Source of the DNA: Vibrio superstes
GTDB lineage: Bacteria > Pseudomonadota > Gammaproteobacteria > Enterobacterales > Vibrionaceae
Length of the DNA stretch: 64,000 nucleotides
Assembly: GCF_003569005.1 (NCBI RefSeq)
Contig: NZ_BCUR01000001.1
Coordinates: 811,893 to 875,892, forward strand
Direction: 5' to 3'
Part shown: in pieces, positions 42,487 to 51,665 of the stretch
Numbering within the stretch: position 1 is the stretch's first letter
Layout of the letters: each line of letters starts with the position of its first letter
The notes under the pieces: generated by a model
Told to the model about the DNA's origin: nothing
Database searches by the model: none
What the model saw: the letters and a program-made list of their open reading frames with translations, nothing else
Made by a program: the position numbers and the translations under genes

Positions 42487-44790
42487 ATGCCACTGCCCTT
42501 TGTTTACCGACTTCTTATTTTGTTGTTCCTAACTGTCTTGCCATTGACGTGTTTATCAATGGATTCTCGCGACATCCAGCAGCGAACAGCATCACCAAAA
42601 ATTGCGTTGGTACTTGCTGGAGGAGGGGCAAAAGGAGCTGCGCATATCGGTGTTCTCAAGGCGTTGAAGGAAATGCAAATTCCGATACACCTGATTACAG
42701 GTACAAGCATGGGCGCCTACGTAGGTGGGTTGTACGCATCAGGGCTAAGTGTTGATGAAATTGAGAACATAATTGAAACGACTGACTGGAATCGAGGCTA
42801 TATCGATCGCGCTGCTCGTTCAGATAAACGAGTGAAAGACAAAATAGCGGATGACCGTTATCAAGTTGCCACCGATCTAGGCCTGAATTCATCCTCTCTA
42901 ACCACACCAAGTGGTTTAATCCAGGGACAATCAATGTTGCGCCTGCTGCGTGAAACGAGTGGTAATGTTCCAACACAAAGCAGCTTTGATGATCTTCCTA
43001 CTCAATTTAGGGCTATTGCAACTGATGTGAGCACCATGGAAGCGAAAGCACTAGGCGAGGGCAATTTAGTTGATGCCATGATGGCGAGCATGTCCATTCC
43101 TGCTTTGTTGCCACCGTACGAGATAGATGGGCATCGATATATAGATGGAGGGGTTTCAAATAACTTACCCATAGTTGTGGCTAGAGAACTAGGTGCAGAC
43201 ATCATTATCTCTGTCGACGTAAGTAGTGAATACGAATCGCAGCAAGAGATTACTGACGTGGTTTCTATGCTGGATCAATTGTCTGTTCATATGGTTAAGC
43301 GAAGCACCCAGCAACAAATTAACGCGCTTAGTATTCGTGATATCTATTTGAAACCAAATGTTGGAAGTATTGGTACTACAGAGTTTTCTGCAATGCCTGA
43401 TGCGATCAACAAGGGGTATCAATTGACGATTCAGAACCAAGAGAGACTTTCTTGTCTGTCTGTATCCACGAACGCGTATCAAGGTTTTCTAGAACAAAGA
43501 AAGTATAAGCGAACTCAACTTCAGCTGAGTTCTATTCGCCAAATAGACAGTGTTGTGTTTAAGAACCGCAGTCACTACAGCGATGAGATGCTACTTAGTC
43601 TCTTAAATATTAGAGCCGGTCACACCTACACGACATCACAGATAGAAATGAAGGTGAGCCAATTATATGCATTGGATTACTTTGAGCTAGTTCGATACCA
43701 CTTCGAGATGCGTAGCAATAAGACTCAACTGCATGTGGATGTAAAAGAGAAATCATGGGGACCCAACTATCTCGACTTTCGATTTCATGTGGAAGAGGAT
43801 TTCAACGCGAATAGTGTGTACTCCATCGGTGCAAGCACCCACTTTACTGGCTTGGATAGTAAAGGCAGTGAGTTTCGTTTGAATGTTGAACTTGGCACAA
43901 GCAATCGTTTGGAGGCTGAATACTATTCTCCGATTACTGCCAATCAAACCTTGTTCTATTCAGTTTACGCGGGCGCTCTTTCGGAAAGGGGAAATATCTT
44001 GCAAGGCAACTTAGATTCTTCGCCAGCCTTAGAAGGTGAAAGTGATTTTTATCCATACACCCAAAATTCGCTGTCAGCCGAGATTGCTGTTGGATTACAA
44101 GCTTCATTTTGGCAAGAGCTTAGGTTGGGGTTGAATGCCCAGTCAGGAAAAACCACACTCACACCTGTCAACTCGATGGAAGGGTTTGACTATGAAAGAG
44201 CTGGAGTATTTGCACGGTATGAGTCGGACACACAAGACAGCAAAACCTTTCCCACGCGAGGGTCTAGGATAAAACTGAATTATTTATTCTCGAATGATGA
44301 GTACATTGCACCGCAAGGACGAACAAGCGACGATTCCTCACATACGCAAGAATGGACTGCTGAATTTTATACGGCGCATACTTATGGACGCCACACTTTG
44401 AGTGGTACAGCTCAATATTCTCTGATTGATACTGGATCGAGCAAACTAGCTATTAATCCAGTGCGATTAGGGGGATTCTTGAACTTTTCCGGTATTCCAA
44501 AAGATAGCCTTGTCGGTAAAGAAAAAGCTTACAGTGGTCTTACCTACCGCTATCGGTGGGTAGATAATGATTTTGGGCTATTTCATTCACCAGTCTATTT
44601 GGGATTATCGGCTGAATATGGTGGTACTTGGCAAGATACAAAACTCGATTTGAACGAAGCACCACTATATCGAAGTGGAGCCCTGTACGCGGGTGTAGAC
44701 TCACCAATAGGTCCAATAATAGTTTCATACAGTCGAGTAGAGACGGGGATGGATGCATTCTATCTCATCATAGGCTCTTCATTTCCCTAG
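42487..44790 (+). CDS. PlpD-like patatin with POTRA and outer-membrane barrel (type Vd autotransporter)
   Basis: The 767-aa protein starts at ATG 42487 after GGAG. A signal peptide (about residues 1-24) leads into a patatin domain with GGGAKG (45-50), GTSMG (Ser74) and DGG (Asp220). A POTRA domain follows (about 350-430: IDSVVFKNRSHYSDEMLLSL), then a 16-strand BamA/TpsB-like barrel ending in IGSSFP. In type Vd secretion the lipase passenger is exported through its own barrel. The lipase cleaves phospholipids. It is the second patatin in the window and is unrelated in architecture to the lipoprotein at 6405. Confidence 0.93.
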   Translation: MPLPFVYRLLILLFLTVLPLTCLSMDSRDIQQRTASPKIALVLAGGGAKGAAHIGVLKALKEMQIPIHLITGTSMGAYVGGLYASGLSVDEIENIIETTDWNRGYIDRAARSDKRVKDKIADDRYQVATDLGLNSSSLTTPSGLIQGQSMLRLLRETSGNVPTQSSFDDLPTQFRAIATDVSTMEAKALGEGNLVDAMMASMSIPALLPPYEIDGHRYIDGGVSNNLPIVVARELGADIIISVDVSSEYESQQEITDVVSMLDQLSVHMVKRSTQQQINALSIRDIYLKPNVGSIGTTEFSAMPDAINKGYQLTIQNQERLSCLSVSTNAYQGFLEQRKYKRTQLQLSSIRQIDSVVFKNRSHYSDEMLLSLLNIRAGHTYTTSQIEMKVSQLYALDYFELVRYHFEMRSNKTQLHVDVKEKSWGPNYLDFRFHVEEDFNANSVYSIGASTHFTGLDSKGSEFRLNVELGTSNRLEAEYYSPITANQTLFYSVYAGALSERGNILQGNLDSSPALEGESDFYPYTQNSLSAEIAVGLQASFWQELRLGLNAQSGKTTLTPVNSMEGFDYERAGVFARYESDTQDSKTFPTRGSRIKLNYLFSNDEYIAPQGRTSDDSSHTQEWTAEFYTAHTYGRHTLSGTAQYSLIDTGSSKLAINPVRLGGFLNFSGIPKDSLVGKEKAYSGLTYRYRWVDNDFGLFHSPVYLGLSAEYGGTWQDTKLDLNEAPLYRSGALYAGVDSPIGPIIVSYSRVETGMDAFYLIIGSSFP

Positions 44791-44911
44791 TTGAGGCTCT
44801 ACACACCTCGACTATCGAGTTTGAAAATGTAACGACTCTCATGCGTACCACTATATAAACCAGAAGGTTTGTGGTTGCGCAGAAGAAACTAAACAGTAAA
44901 GGAAGCCTAAA

Positions 44912-45109
44912 GTGCAGTGGAAAGCATTTTTAATAGCTTTGTTGTTAGCCAGTACAGCACAAGCAGGATATGGGACAGGCGGTGTACCTTCCGTGCCTTG
45001 CTACCTAAATGGGGAGTAGAAGGGGACGATTTCGCTTAATGAGTGCAAAAGAATCGGTAGCACTATCCCTGGTGAAAAAGTTCCTGACAAAAAAAAGAGC
45101 AAGCCATAG
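44912..45109 (+). pseudogene. Paralogue of the 65-aa secreted protein with in-frame TAG
   Basis: From GTG 44912 (GGAAG upstream) the frame matches the 32307 gene codon for codon over the same 198 bases. It covers the signal peptide, GYGTGGVPSVPCYL, NECKRIG, the GEKVPDKKKSKP tail and the stop. Codon 36, TAT in the intact copy, is TAG here (45017-45019). A truncated 35-aa product would keep only one cysteine. The 3' end overlaps the yeeN terminator hairpin. Confidence 0.85.
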
Positions 45110-45119
45110 GCTTGCTCTT
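45088..45119 (-). terminator. yeeN terminator embedded in the pseudogene 3' end
   Basis: A perfect 11-bp stem, AAGAGCAAGCC / GGCTTGCTCTT (45095-45119), has an ATA loop and is followed on the minus strand by a run of eight T. The loop and stem include the TAG stop of the plus-strand pseudogene. Confidence 0.88.
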
Positions 45120-45176
45120 CACTGTGTTTTCTAAGCTAGTGTTTACTTTTCAAAAGCAAACCACAACACCCAGCAA

Positions 45177-45893
45177 TTACAGTTCAGCGTTGTGATACAC
45201 CTGCTGAACATCATCACAGTCGTCAAGAAGATCTTGGAACTTCTGGAATTTCTCAACGTCATCACCTGAAACTGGAGTGTGAGTTTGAGGTACAAAAGTG
45301 ATCTCTTCCACATCCATAGTGAGCTCAGGGAATGCAGCGTTTAAGGCTGTTTTGGTTTTGAAAAACTCAGTGTGCGGAGCGAATACAGTGACAACACCAT
45401 CTTCTAGCTCAACGTCAGTCACATCTACGTCTTCCATCATAAGCGCTTCAAGAATCACTTCATCGTCGTCGCCCTTGAACTGGAATACAGCTTGGTGATC
45501 GAACATGTGTGAAACTGAACCTTCAACACCAATTTTCGCACCCACTTTAACAAAGCATTGACGAACGTCTTGGAAAGTACGGTTGCCGTTGTCAGTAAGA
45601 CAGTCAACGATCACGCTTGTGCCACCAGGACCAAAGCCCTCGTAACGTGCAGGTTGGTAATCTTCACCACCGCCGCCAGTTGCTTTATCGATCGCTTTGT
45701 CGATAACGTGTGCAGGAACTTGGTCTTTCTTCGCTTTTGCGATCAGGTGTTTAAGAGACAAGTTCATGTCTGGATCTGAACCACCGTTCTTTGCACACAT
45801 GTAAATTTCTTTACCGTACTTAGAATAAACCTTAATTTTTGCGCCAGCTGTTTTGGCCATTGAGGCCTTGCGCACTTCAAAACTTCTTCCCAT
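45177..45893 (-). CDS. yeeN: YebC/PmpR family protein YeeN
   Basis: The 238-aa protein begins [20 protein letters not shown] as in YeeN proteins, then [21 protein letters not shown] and the glycine-rich [19 protein letters not shown] characteristic of the family. YebC-family proteins were described as DNA-binding regulators and more recently as ribosome-associated factors that relieve stalling. The acidic C-terminal half is complete. It sits near the chromosome-2 origin, as in other vibrios, and is monocistronic with a strong terminator. Confidence 0.92.
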   Translation of the reverse strand: MGRSFEVRKASMAKTAGAKIKVYSKYGKEIYMCAKNGGSDPDMNLSLKHLIAKAKKDQVPAHVIDKAIDKATGGGGEDYQPARYEGFGPGGTSVIVDCLTDNGNRTFQDVRQCFVKVGAKIGVEGSVSHMFDHQAVFQFKGDDDEVILEALMMEDVDVTDVELEDGVVTVFAPHTEFFKTKTALNAAFPELTMDVEEITFVPQTHTPVSGDDVEKFQKFQDLLDDCDDVQQVYHNAEL

Positions 45894-45965
45894 CGGGATC
45901 TACTCTCTAATTCTATGTGTCTCAGAAAAGTCACACTCATCGGCCTCGCCAATGAGTGATAAAAA

Positions 45966-46175
45966 CTACCCTAAATTCATCATCTGTCGATACTTCGAAA
46001 CAGACTCGTCAAACCAAAGCACGTGTTGTTCGGTCTTAAGCTTGCTGCGTTGATCTGAAATATCTAATTCAGTGCCCTGCGAGTGTTTGACCTTCCACAC
46101 CAAATAAGATGCTTGTTTGTCCAACTCTACGCGGTATTTGTCTTCAGCAGGAAGATTAGAAAGATTTATCGACAT
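45966..46175 (-). CDS. DUF3283 family protein
   Basis: ATG 46175 gives MSINLSNLPAEDKYRVELDK, the normal N-terminus of this small Vibrio family. The frame extends 14 codons upstream with basic, unlikely sequence. The 69-aa product is soluble with no motif, rich in charged residues (SYLVWKVKHSQGTELDISDQ). A TATATT promoter-like element lies about 35-40 bases upstream, and a parS2 site begins about 70 bases upstream. The function is unknown. Confidence 0.7.
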   Translation of the reverse strand: MSINLSNLPAEDKYRVELDKQASYLVWKVKHSQGTELDISDQRSKLKTEQHVLWFDESVSKYRQMMNLG

Positions 46176-46244
46176 GTGAGGTTTTTTACTACGAATTCGT
46201 GACGCGTAATATAGCACAAATCTGAGATGAGAAAAAATGCGTTA

Positions 46245-46259
46245 ATTTACACTGTAAAT
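46245..46259. other. parS2 centromere site 1
   Basis: ATTTACACTGTAAAT, a perfect match to the vibrio chromosome-2 ParB2 site NTTTACANTGTAAAN, in the intergenic space between the DUF3283 and MgtC/DUF4010 genes. Confidence 0.9.
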
Positions 46260-46272
46260 AGAAAGTTTGAAG

Positions 46273-47562
46273 TTAGGCGCCAGTGATACCAAAGACAATA
46301 ACAGAAACTCCCCCACCAACAGCAACGCATGCGATCATAACAGGTGCCACTCGATACCATAGTTTCTTGTCCCCTATCGTCACCACCATTCCCATTTTGA
46401 CTAGGGTATTAACAGAGGCGGCGATAATAACGCCAATAGAAGCAATCGTAATACTCAACGATTCTGTGCTCTGCCGCCCTAGGGCAAGGGAAATAGCATC
46501 AACATCAGTAATACCTGATAGTGCTGACAGCATAAGCACACCCGCATCACCAAACCAATTGGATAGTACATGGGAAAGCAGGATAATCACCGCCAATACT
46601 GCACCAAAAAACAGCGCCGAACGCAAAGCGAGTGGATTGGTCTGCTTATTATTCTGCTCCACATTATCAACCTCACAATTGCGCCATATCCACCAAGCAG
46701 GCACATACAGTACGGCCATCATGAGCAAGATTATGGGCCAAATCAGCATTACCAGATCTGGATTTATTACCGACAATACAACCAATAAGCGTGGGAACAT
46801 AGTGCCGCAGCAAAGCAAAATACCACTGGCGAGTAATGGGCTAATATTGGCTTGCTCTCGAGAGAGCTGAGAAAACTGCAGGGTGAGAGCGGTAGAGGAG
46901 CTTAAACCTGCAAACACGGAAGTGAATAAGATCCCTCGCTTAGCGCCACCAATTTTTATCGCAAAATAACCAACAAAGGAAATGCTGGCGATGAGCACCA
47001 CCATCCACCAAATCTCATAAGGGTTGAGGGCATTCCATGGGCCGAAAGATTGGTTTGGCAGAAGAGGTAGCATCACAATGGAAATAAGGAGTAAGCGCAG
47101 CGCTGCATCCAGTTCGTACTCTTGTAGCTTCTGCAGGGCTTGGTGAAGTTCTTTTTTATTGTCCAATACCACAGCGGTAAGGACTGCCGCCACCGCGGCT
47201 AAAACCGCTTCACCAGAAACAGCAAGGCAGCCAATGATAAAGGTGATTAGCAGACTCACCACACCGGTGATACTAATGTCTTCACTGCGCTTTTGCTTCA
47301 TCACAAAGGCAATACAGGCCAATAAGACCAGCGCAATCAAACCAAAGCCGATAAGTACGGGCGAGTAAATACTGGCTAACGTCGCTATCAAGGCGCCTAG
47401 CAAGCTCACCAGGGAGTAAGTACGAATACCGGCAACTCGACTGCCTTCAACCCTATGTCGCATCACCCAGCCTCTCTGGGTGCCGATTATTACACCCAAT
47501 AACAGAGCGATGAACAGGTTCCAGATGAGGTGTTCATTCGTTACAAGCTCACTAATGTTCAT
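46273..47562 (-). CDS. MgtC/DUF4010 family membrane protein
   Basis: The 429-aa protein starts at ATG 47562 after AAAGGTG. The N-terminal MgtC/SapB-like unit (about residues 12-140) shows LLGVIIGTQRGWVMRH...GIRTYSLVSLLGAL. The C-terminal DUF4010 unit (about 165-425) has GAKRGILFTSVFAGLSSSTALTL and SGITDVDAISLALG. About twelve membrane helices are present. MgtC-type proteins modulate ATP synthase, magnesium or pH homeostasis; for DUF4010 fusions the role is unproven. Confidence 0.9.
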   Translation of the reverse strand: MNISELVTNEHLIWNLFIALLLGVIIGTQRGWVMRHRVEGSRVAGIRTYSLVSLLGALIATLASIYSPVLIGFGLIALVLLACIAFVMKQKRSEDISITGVVSLLITFIIGCLAVSGEAVLAAVAAVLTAVVLDNKKELHQALQKLQEYELDAALRLLLISIVMLPLLPNQSFGPWNALNPYEIWWMVVLIASISFVGYFAIKIGGAKRGILFTSVFAGLSSSTALTLQFSQLSREQANISPLLASGILLCCGTMFPRLLVVLSVINPDLVMLIWPIILLMMAVLYVPAWWIWRNCEVDNVEQNNKQTNPLALRSALFFGAVLAVIILLSHVLSNWFGDAGVLMLSALSGITDVDAISLALGRQSTESLSITIASIGVIIAASVNTLVKMGMVVTIGDKKLWYRVAPVMIACVAVGGGVSVIVFGITGA

Positions 47563-47780
47563 AGTTCACCTTTGTACTACGCACTTTAGGTATGATTATT
47601 TTATGCCAAGGGAGAGAATTTTCTTTGACCTAGGTGAAAAGAAACACATAAAAAAGCGCACATACCCTTGTCACGAGTACATGCGTTCTTGTGTCGTATT
47701 TTAAGTTGAAAATAAAAACAATACGACAGAGTAATTTTTGTCATATGCCCATTACTGAGCGTACTAGTCTCGGTGTGGAA

Positions 47781-47978
47781 TTAGTGTAGCAATCCCAACT
47801 CGCGAGCCTCTTCCAGTGTCAATCCGCTTTCCCTGATTTCGCGCATTTGTTCTATTCGGCGTCTTGCCTCTGCTGATTTTAGCTGTTTATTCGAAGTGGC
47901 TTCGGGGGTGGCGTTCAATTCATCCCACGAACCCGCGAGACCTTGCATCTCTTCTCGGCTGATAGAATTAATAGACAT
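47781..47978 (-). CDS. Small hypothetical protein, 65 aa
   Basis: ATG 47978 lies seven bases after AGGAG; the GTG one codon upstream is less well placed. The product MSINSISREEMQGLAGSWDE...SAEARRRIEQMREIRESGLT is helical and charged. The ARRRIEQMREIRE segment recalls small PA3496-like proteins, a loose similarity. It is well conserved in position near the chromosome-2 origin by my recollection of vibrio maps, but that is not shown here. Confidence 0.6.
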   Translation of the reverse strand: MSINSISREEMQGLAGSWDELNATPEATSNKQLKSAEARRRIEQMREIRESGLTLEEARELGLLH

Positions 47979-48246
47979 CACTTTGCTCCTGAAATAACAA
48001 TAAAATATAAGGCGTTTTTGCCTTGTGATATACAGAAGAGCGGACGCTGGTCATGTATGCGTTAAGCTCCTCTGACCTCTGTATTGATAGCAATCTAGCA
48101 ATCTTGTGTTAAGAAAATTTGAATCGATCTGTGATGGGGTTATCACCGCCTTTTTTGTTTTGTGGACAGCGTCTGTATTTGGTCACATTTTAGTCAATAT
48201 TGATTTACACTTACAAATAATAATGCTTAAAAAAGGAACGATTCTT

Positions 48247-48735
48247 GTGACTCGGCTAGATCAATGGCAACAACAATTTTCGCTGTGCCACAAAACGCGG
48301 AAGCATGATCAAGTGAAGGTTTTGGCTCAATTGATCAATGATCCTCCTGAAGAATTATGGGGGCCGGAATTATCGATCGAACAGAGTCAAGGGCTTGGTT
48401 GTTGGCTTGATGGTTGCGCTCGTATGTATCAGCATCATTTGGAGCAGGCAGAGCTTGAGGCGGCCTACTCTTATCTATGCTTGGCACAAGGTCGATTGGA
48501 GCAGGTGATCAGCCGGGCTGAAGTGGATCAAAACATTCGTTTATGCTGCTGTCGTAGACTTGAACAAGTCATGGTTTTGATCGTTGAGTTTTGCAAGAAG
48601 CAACATGGAAAGGCCTGGCGCGCTGAGTTAAGCAATCAAATTGAATCACACGTTAAGTTCTTAACGCTTTACCCACTCAATGAAGCGCCGATCCCGGTAT
48701 TGAAGCCTTCACGAGGGGCGAATAAATCCGCATAG
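48247..48735 (+). CDS. Hypothetical protein next to rctB
   Basis: GTG 48247 is preceded by AAGGAACG with six-base spacing and gives VTRLDQWQQQFSLCHKTRKH. The frame is open 47 codons farther upstream but includes the promoter-like AT-rich DNA. The 162-aa product is helical with many Gln, Glu and Cys (RLCCCRRLEQVMVLIVEFCK). It has no recognised domain. An ATGATCA RctB-type box lies inside the gene at 48305-48311. It is convergent with rctB. Confidence 0.65.
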   Translation: MTRLDQWQQQFSLCHKTRKHDQVKVLAQLINDPPEELWGPELSIEQSQGLGCWLDGCARMYQHHLEQAELEAAYSYLCLAQGRLEQVISRAEVDQNIRLCCCRRLEQVMVLIVEFCKKQHGKAWRAELSNQIESHVKFLTLYPLNEAPIPVLKPSRGANKSA

Positions 48736-48761
48736 ATCTTTGGTTTACAAAAACTATGCGG
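48728..48761. terminator. Hairpin between convergent 48247 gene and rctB
   Basis: CCGCATAG / CTATGCGG arms (48728-48735 and 48754-48761). The left arm contains the TAG stop of the 48247 gene; no long T-run. Confidence 0.45.
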
Positions 48762-48769
48762 AAGCATGA

Positions 48770-50746
48770 TCAAGAGCCTGATACGATCTCTCTCAGCACT
48801 CGCATAACGGTTTCATCATAATGACCCTCAAGGATCTGGCGACACACTTTACGCCTAACCGCTAATCCCAAAATCAATCGCTCGATCGTTAGATGTGCGC
48901 CCGAAGAATCTTGATTATACAACTCGATGGTACGACTTAGCGCCTCATAGCTGACAACCTTGTCCCCTACCCTCAGCCAATCAAGCTTCTCTAAGAGCTC
49001 CTGACACTCTTCTCTGATAGAAGTAGGTGAGTGTCCAGTCATTGCTGATAAAGCCGTTATGCTGCGTTCTAGAGCTTCTGGAGAGGTATATTTTGTTAAG
49101 CTGATGGTGATCTCTTCAGCATTGATCTCAACCAGATGCTTACGCAGCTTCACGCGACGACCCAAATTCCCTCTTGGTGACGACTTTTTACGTTGAATAG
49201 GTTCAAACTCGCCATCGATGATCTCCGCCAATTCCTCGAGTTTTTGTTTAGACACCATTTCATGCCTAAGTGGATTGGGTAGCGTTGGCGCCATGTTGCG
49301 TTTACCCGCGTTGGTAGTACGCGCCCTTGCGTAGCGCACCACTTCTTCTGCGTTGCACTTGATATCCACTTGGTAATCTTTGACCTTACCTTTTGGCTCT
49401 AATGCGCTTAACGTCAGGTGATAACCCCATAAGTTAACGACAAACAGTTCGTCATTACCCTTGTCTTTAGAGAGTTTCTTCAGCTCTCTAAGCAGATCCA
49501 TTGAGAAGCGTCGCCATTCGATATTACGTGCAAGCTTTTGATTTAACTCACTAAGTAGCATCATATCAGAAGAGCGACGTGACATACGGCTCCTGAAATA
49601 GGAATACAACTGGAACACCAAGGTATGCTGGCGAAGGATCTCTGGTGGGAACAAGAAGAAGTAATCTTTAGTCAGCAACTCCTCATAAAACGATGGCTCC
49701 CATACCAAGATATACAGGTTTGGTTTTATTTTTATCTCGCCGGCTTCATTTTCGGTAGGTGCCTCTTCAGACGCGGTAATGGTTCGCGCTAGAAAACGAA
49801 AGCGATCACTCTTAAAGCCTTCAGGCATGTTCTCACTTAACCACTGCCCTGTAAGTTCGTGCAGTTGAAAGTCCGTGTATTCGATTCGATCAATGCTATC
49901 GCGAATAGAATCGCGTGCTGGTCCGCTGTCCTTTTTGCCCCTCAAAGAGAGGATATCAGTGATATACAATGGGGTTTTATTCGGCGCTACTTGTGCATTG
50001 ATGTGGTAGTTATCTTGGTGATGATCATGGTACTGCACGGTTAGCGTAAATAAGGCAAATAGCGTCATAAGATCATCAACTGTCATGATGTTCTTTGACG
50101 ATCGTGTTTCGATAACGGCACGAGTACCAGAGATCGAAACCATTGATTTCTGATAGTTTTTACGTGTTCGTGGTGGTGCTAATGCTTGATCAATGATGCC
50201 TGCCCAGTTAGTCGGTGAGACTACAAACTGATCGGCTTCGTCCAGCATTGCTGGTGGATTGTTCAATCCATGCTCGCTCAAGAGCTGCTTATTCACGTGT
50301 GTTTGCGCAAGCGCCTGGGTCTTTTTCTTCTTGGCCGTCGTCTTGGTTGATTCGGTTTGTAAGCTTCCGGTACCTAGTGCAGTGATAAGCAGCGATGGGT
50401 TAACGAAGTGATGCAGCATAGTTTTACCCGCTAGACCCGTTTCGAACCTAACTGGTGTTTGCTTGAATAAACCAATGTTGACAGCAGCTCTAAGGCGTTG
50501 CTGGATTGCGGCCCTGGTGATTTGTCCGTCTGTGGCATCAATTAACTCTGTTGTTGAAACAAGACCGTCTTTGCTGGTCATGCCACGCAGAGAAACCAGA
50601 TTAAGTAATTCGACTATGCTTTTGGTGACACCCTTAAAGTGTTGATATTGTTCTATCCATTCAACGGCGTTGTTATTAATTTCAAATAAATGTCCATCTT
50701 TATGACTTCGAGGTTGTTTTATCAGGATCTTGTCTTCGTTGGTCAT
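48770..50746 (-). CDS. rctB: Chromosome-2 replication initiator RctB
   Basis: The 658-aa protein matches the length and sequence character of Vibrio RctB: N-terminal TNEDKILIKQPRSHKDGHLF, the winged-helix-rich core (LLSELNQKLARNIEWRRFSM) and C-terminal EREECQ-like regulatory part. RctB binds the methylated iteron (12-mer) repeats of oriCII to open the origin. It also binds non-iteron sites to limit firing and to respond to crtS on chromosome 1. It reads away from the origin and is adjacent to it. Its TGA stop lies inside an ATGATCA box. Confidence 0.96.
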   Translation of the reverse strand: MTNEDKILIKQPRSHKDGHLFEINNNAVEWIEQYQHFKGVTKSIVELLNLVSLRGMTSKDGLVSTTELIDATDGQITRAAIQQRLRAAVNIGLFKQTPVRFETGLAGKTMLHHFVNPSLLITALGTGSLQTESTKTTAKKKKTQALAQTHVNKQLLSEHGLNNPPAMLDEADQFVVSPTNWAGIIDQALAPPRTRKNYQKSMVSISGTRAVIETRSSKNIMTVDDLMTLFALFTLTVQYHDHHQDNYHINAQVAPNKTPLYITDILSLRGKKDSGPARDSIRDSIDRIEYTDFQLHELTGQWLSENMPEGFKSDRFRFLARTITASEEAPTENEAGEIKIKPNLYILVWEPSFYEELLTKDYFFLFPPEILRQHTLVFQLYSYFRSRMSRRSSDMMLLSELNQKLARNIEWRRFSMDLLRELKKLSKDKGNDELFVVNLWGYHLTLSALEPKGKVKDYQVDIKCNAEEVVRYARARTTNAGKRNMAPTLPNPLRHEMVSKQKLEELAEIIDGEFEPIQRKKSSPRGNLGRRVKLRKHLVEINAEEITISLTKYTSPEALERSITALSAMTGHSPTSIREECQELLEKLDWLRVGDKVVSYEALSRTIELYNQDSSGAHLTIERLILGLAVRRKVCRQILEGHYDETVMRVLREIVSGS

Positions 50747-50902
50747 TTAGTATCCGTCTACACTTTATCGTAACTTAATCATTGTTCCGTATAGCTTAAG
50801 AAAAATTCTTTTAAAAAGAAAGAAAAAAATATTGTTGTTCTTAAGACTGATCTTTATGTTTAAAACTGATCTTATTGATATAGTGATCTAATGATCCGGG
50901 CG

Positions 50903-50945
50903 TTGAATTACATGTAAGGTTATGTTTTTTAAGTTGTTTATTTTT
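50903..50945. promoter_or_regulatory. 29/39-mer-like RctB regulatory site
   Basis: TTGAATTACATGTAAGG followed by TTATGTTTTTTAAGTTG lies between the rctB start and the iterons. That is where vibrio origins carry the truncated 39-mer (29-mer) that autoregulates rctB. Identification is by position and base pattern only. Confidence 0.45.
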
Positions 50946-50960
50946 GATTGGATCGGAACG

Positions 50961-51086
50961 ATGATCATAGGTAAGACGTAAGCATGATCAAACAAACCCA
51001 GTAAACATGATCAAAGAATGTTGGAAGTGTGATCAACGTAATTATTGATAGATGATCAAGAGAGTCTTGAAAGCATGATCATTGAA
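50961..51086 (+). repeat. Six RctB iterons, 22-23-bp phased
   Basis: ATGATCA cores begin at 50961, 50984, 51007, 51029 (GTGATCA), 51052 and 51075. All point the same way and are spaced 23, 23, 22, 23 and 23, i.e. two helical turns, so they lie on one face. Each contains GATC, the Dam methylation site needed for RctB binding. Confidence 0.95.
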
Positions 51087-51096
51087 TACAAACAAC

Positions 51097-51105
51097 TTAT
51101 CCACA
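51097..51105 (+). promoter_or_regulatory. DnaA box (perfect TTATCCACA)
   Basis: A consensus R1-type box lies 16 bases beyond the last iteron, as in vibrio oriCII, where DnaA assists RctB. Confidence 0.93.
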
Positions 51106-51157
51106 TCCGAATTGTTTGTTAAGTGTTCAAATAACACTGTTCGTACTCTCTCTTAGT

Positions 51158-51618
51158 ATGATCGTTTCTCTAGTCCCCTGCCCTATCGCTCATTTTTCGT
51201 GATTTTCATTGTCTTTTCACTTCGGAAAAATGATCAAGTAGCTTGTTGATCTATCGTTTCGACGATTGCTGTGTTTTTCAATCACTCCGTTTATGAAGTA
51301 ACTGGCGTACGATTGTTACAAGCGATTTTCTTCTTGGTCTGAATAGATGCGGTAATAGTGACTCAAATGTTGGAAGCATGATCAAGAGTTCTTCGGATAA
51401 ATGAGTTTCCATGCCCAATGCAGTTGAATTAGTGGTGATTTTGTCTGGATTTCGCTTCATTGCCCATTCTGCCTAATGTTGACCGTAATCTAGCTGAACA
51501 TTTACATGCTTCCGAGGATTAAAAACGCTTGATCATCGATCCGTAAAGGATCCTTCATATTCATGAAATACCTCGTTAAAGTAGATCACGTTTTTTACAG
51601 TGCGAGTTCCTTGATCAT
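51158..51618. repeat. Irregular RctB boxes of the control region
   Basis: Single boxes occur at 51158 (ATGATCG), 51230 and 51378 (plus strand) and at 51530 and 51612 (minus strand, TGATCAT). Irregular spacing and mixed orientation match the inhibitory 11-mer/12-mer field described for vibrio rctA-side DNA. Confidence 0.75.
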
Positions 51619-51639
51619 TGATCCAAGATCTCTGGTTTC

Positions 51640-51648
51640 TGTGGATAA
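51640..51648 (-). promoter_or_regulatory. Second perfect DnaA box
   Basis: TGTGGATAA on the plus strand equals TTATCCACA on the minus strand, 18 bases before the inverted iteron pair. Confidence 0.88.
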
Positions 51649-51665
51649 ATAAAAATTTTGCTCAA

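Noticed and set aside
46283..46870. 195-aa plus-strand frame opposite the MgtC/DUF4010 gene
   Set aside because: It is fully antisense to a strong membrane-protein gene. Ser/Thr/Pro-rich composition is typical of the reverse complement of hydrophobic codons.
50961..51086. Could the regular 22-23-bp repeats be a CRISPR array?
   Set aside because: Repeat cores are only 7-12 bases and spacers about 11-16 bases. GATC content, adjacent DnaA box and rctB identify RctB iterons.
51278..51460. 60-aa minus-strand frame inside oriCII, a possible rctA product
   Set aside because: It has no binding site, is basic low-quality sequence and contains RctB boxes. The rctA region of vibrio origins is regarded as untranslated.
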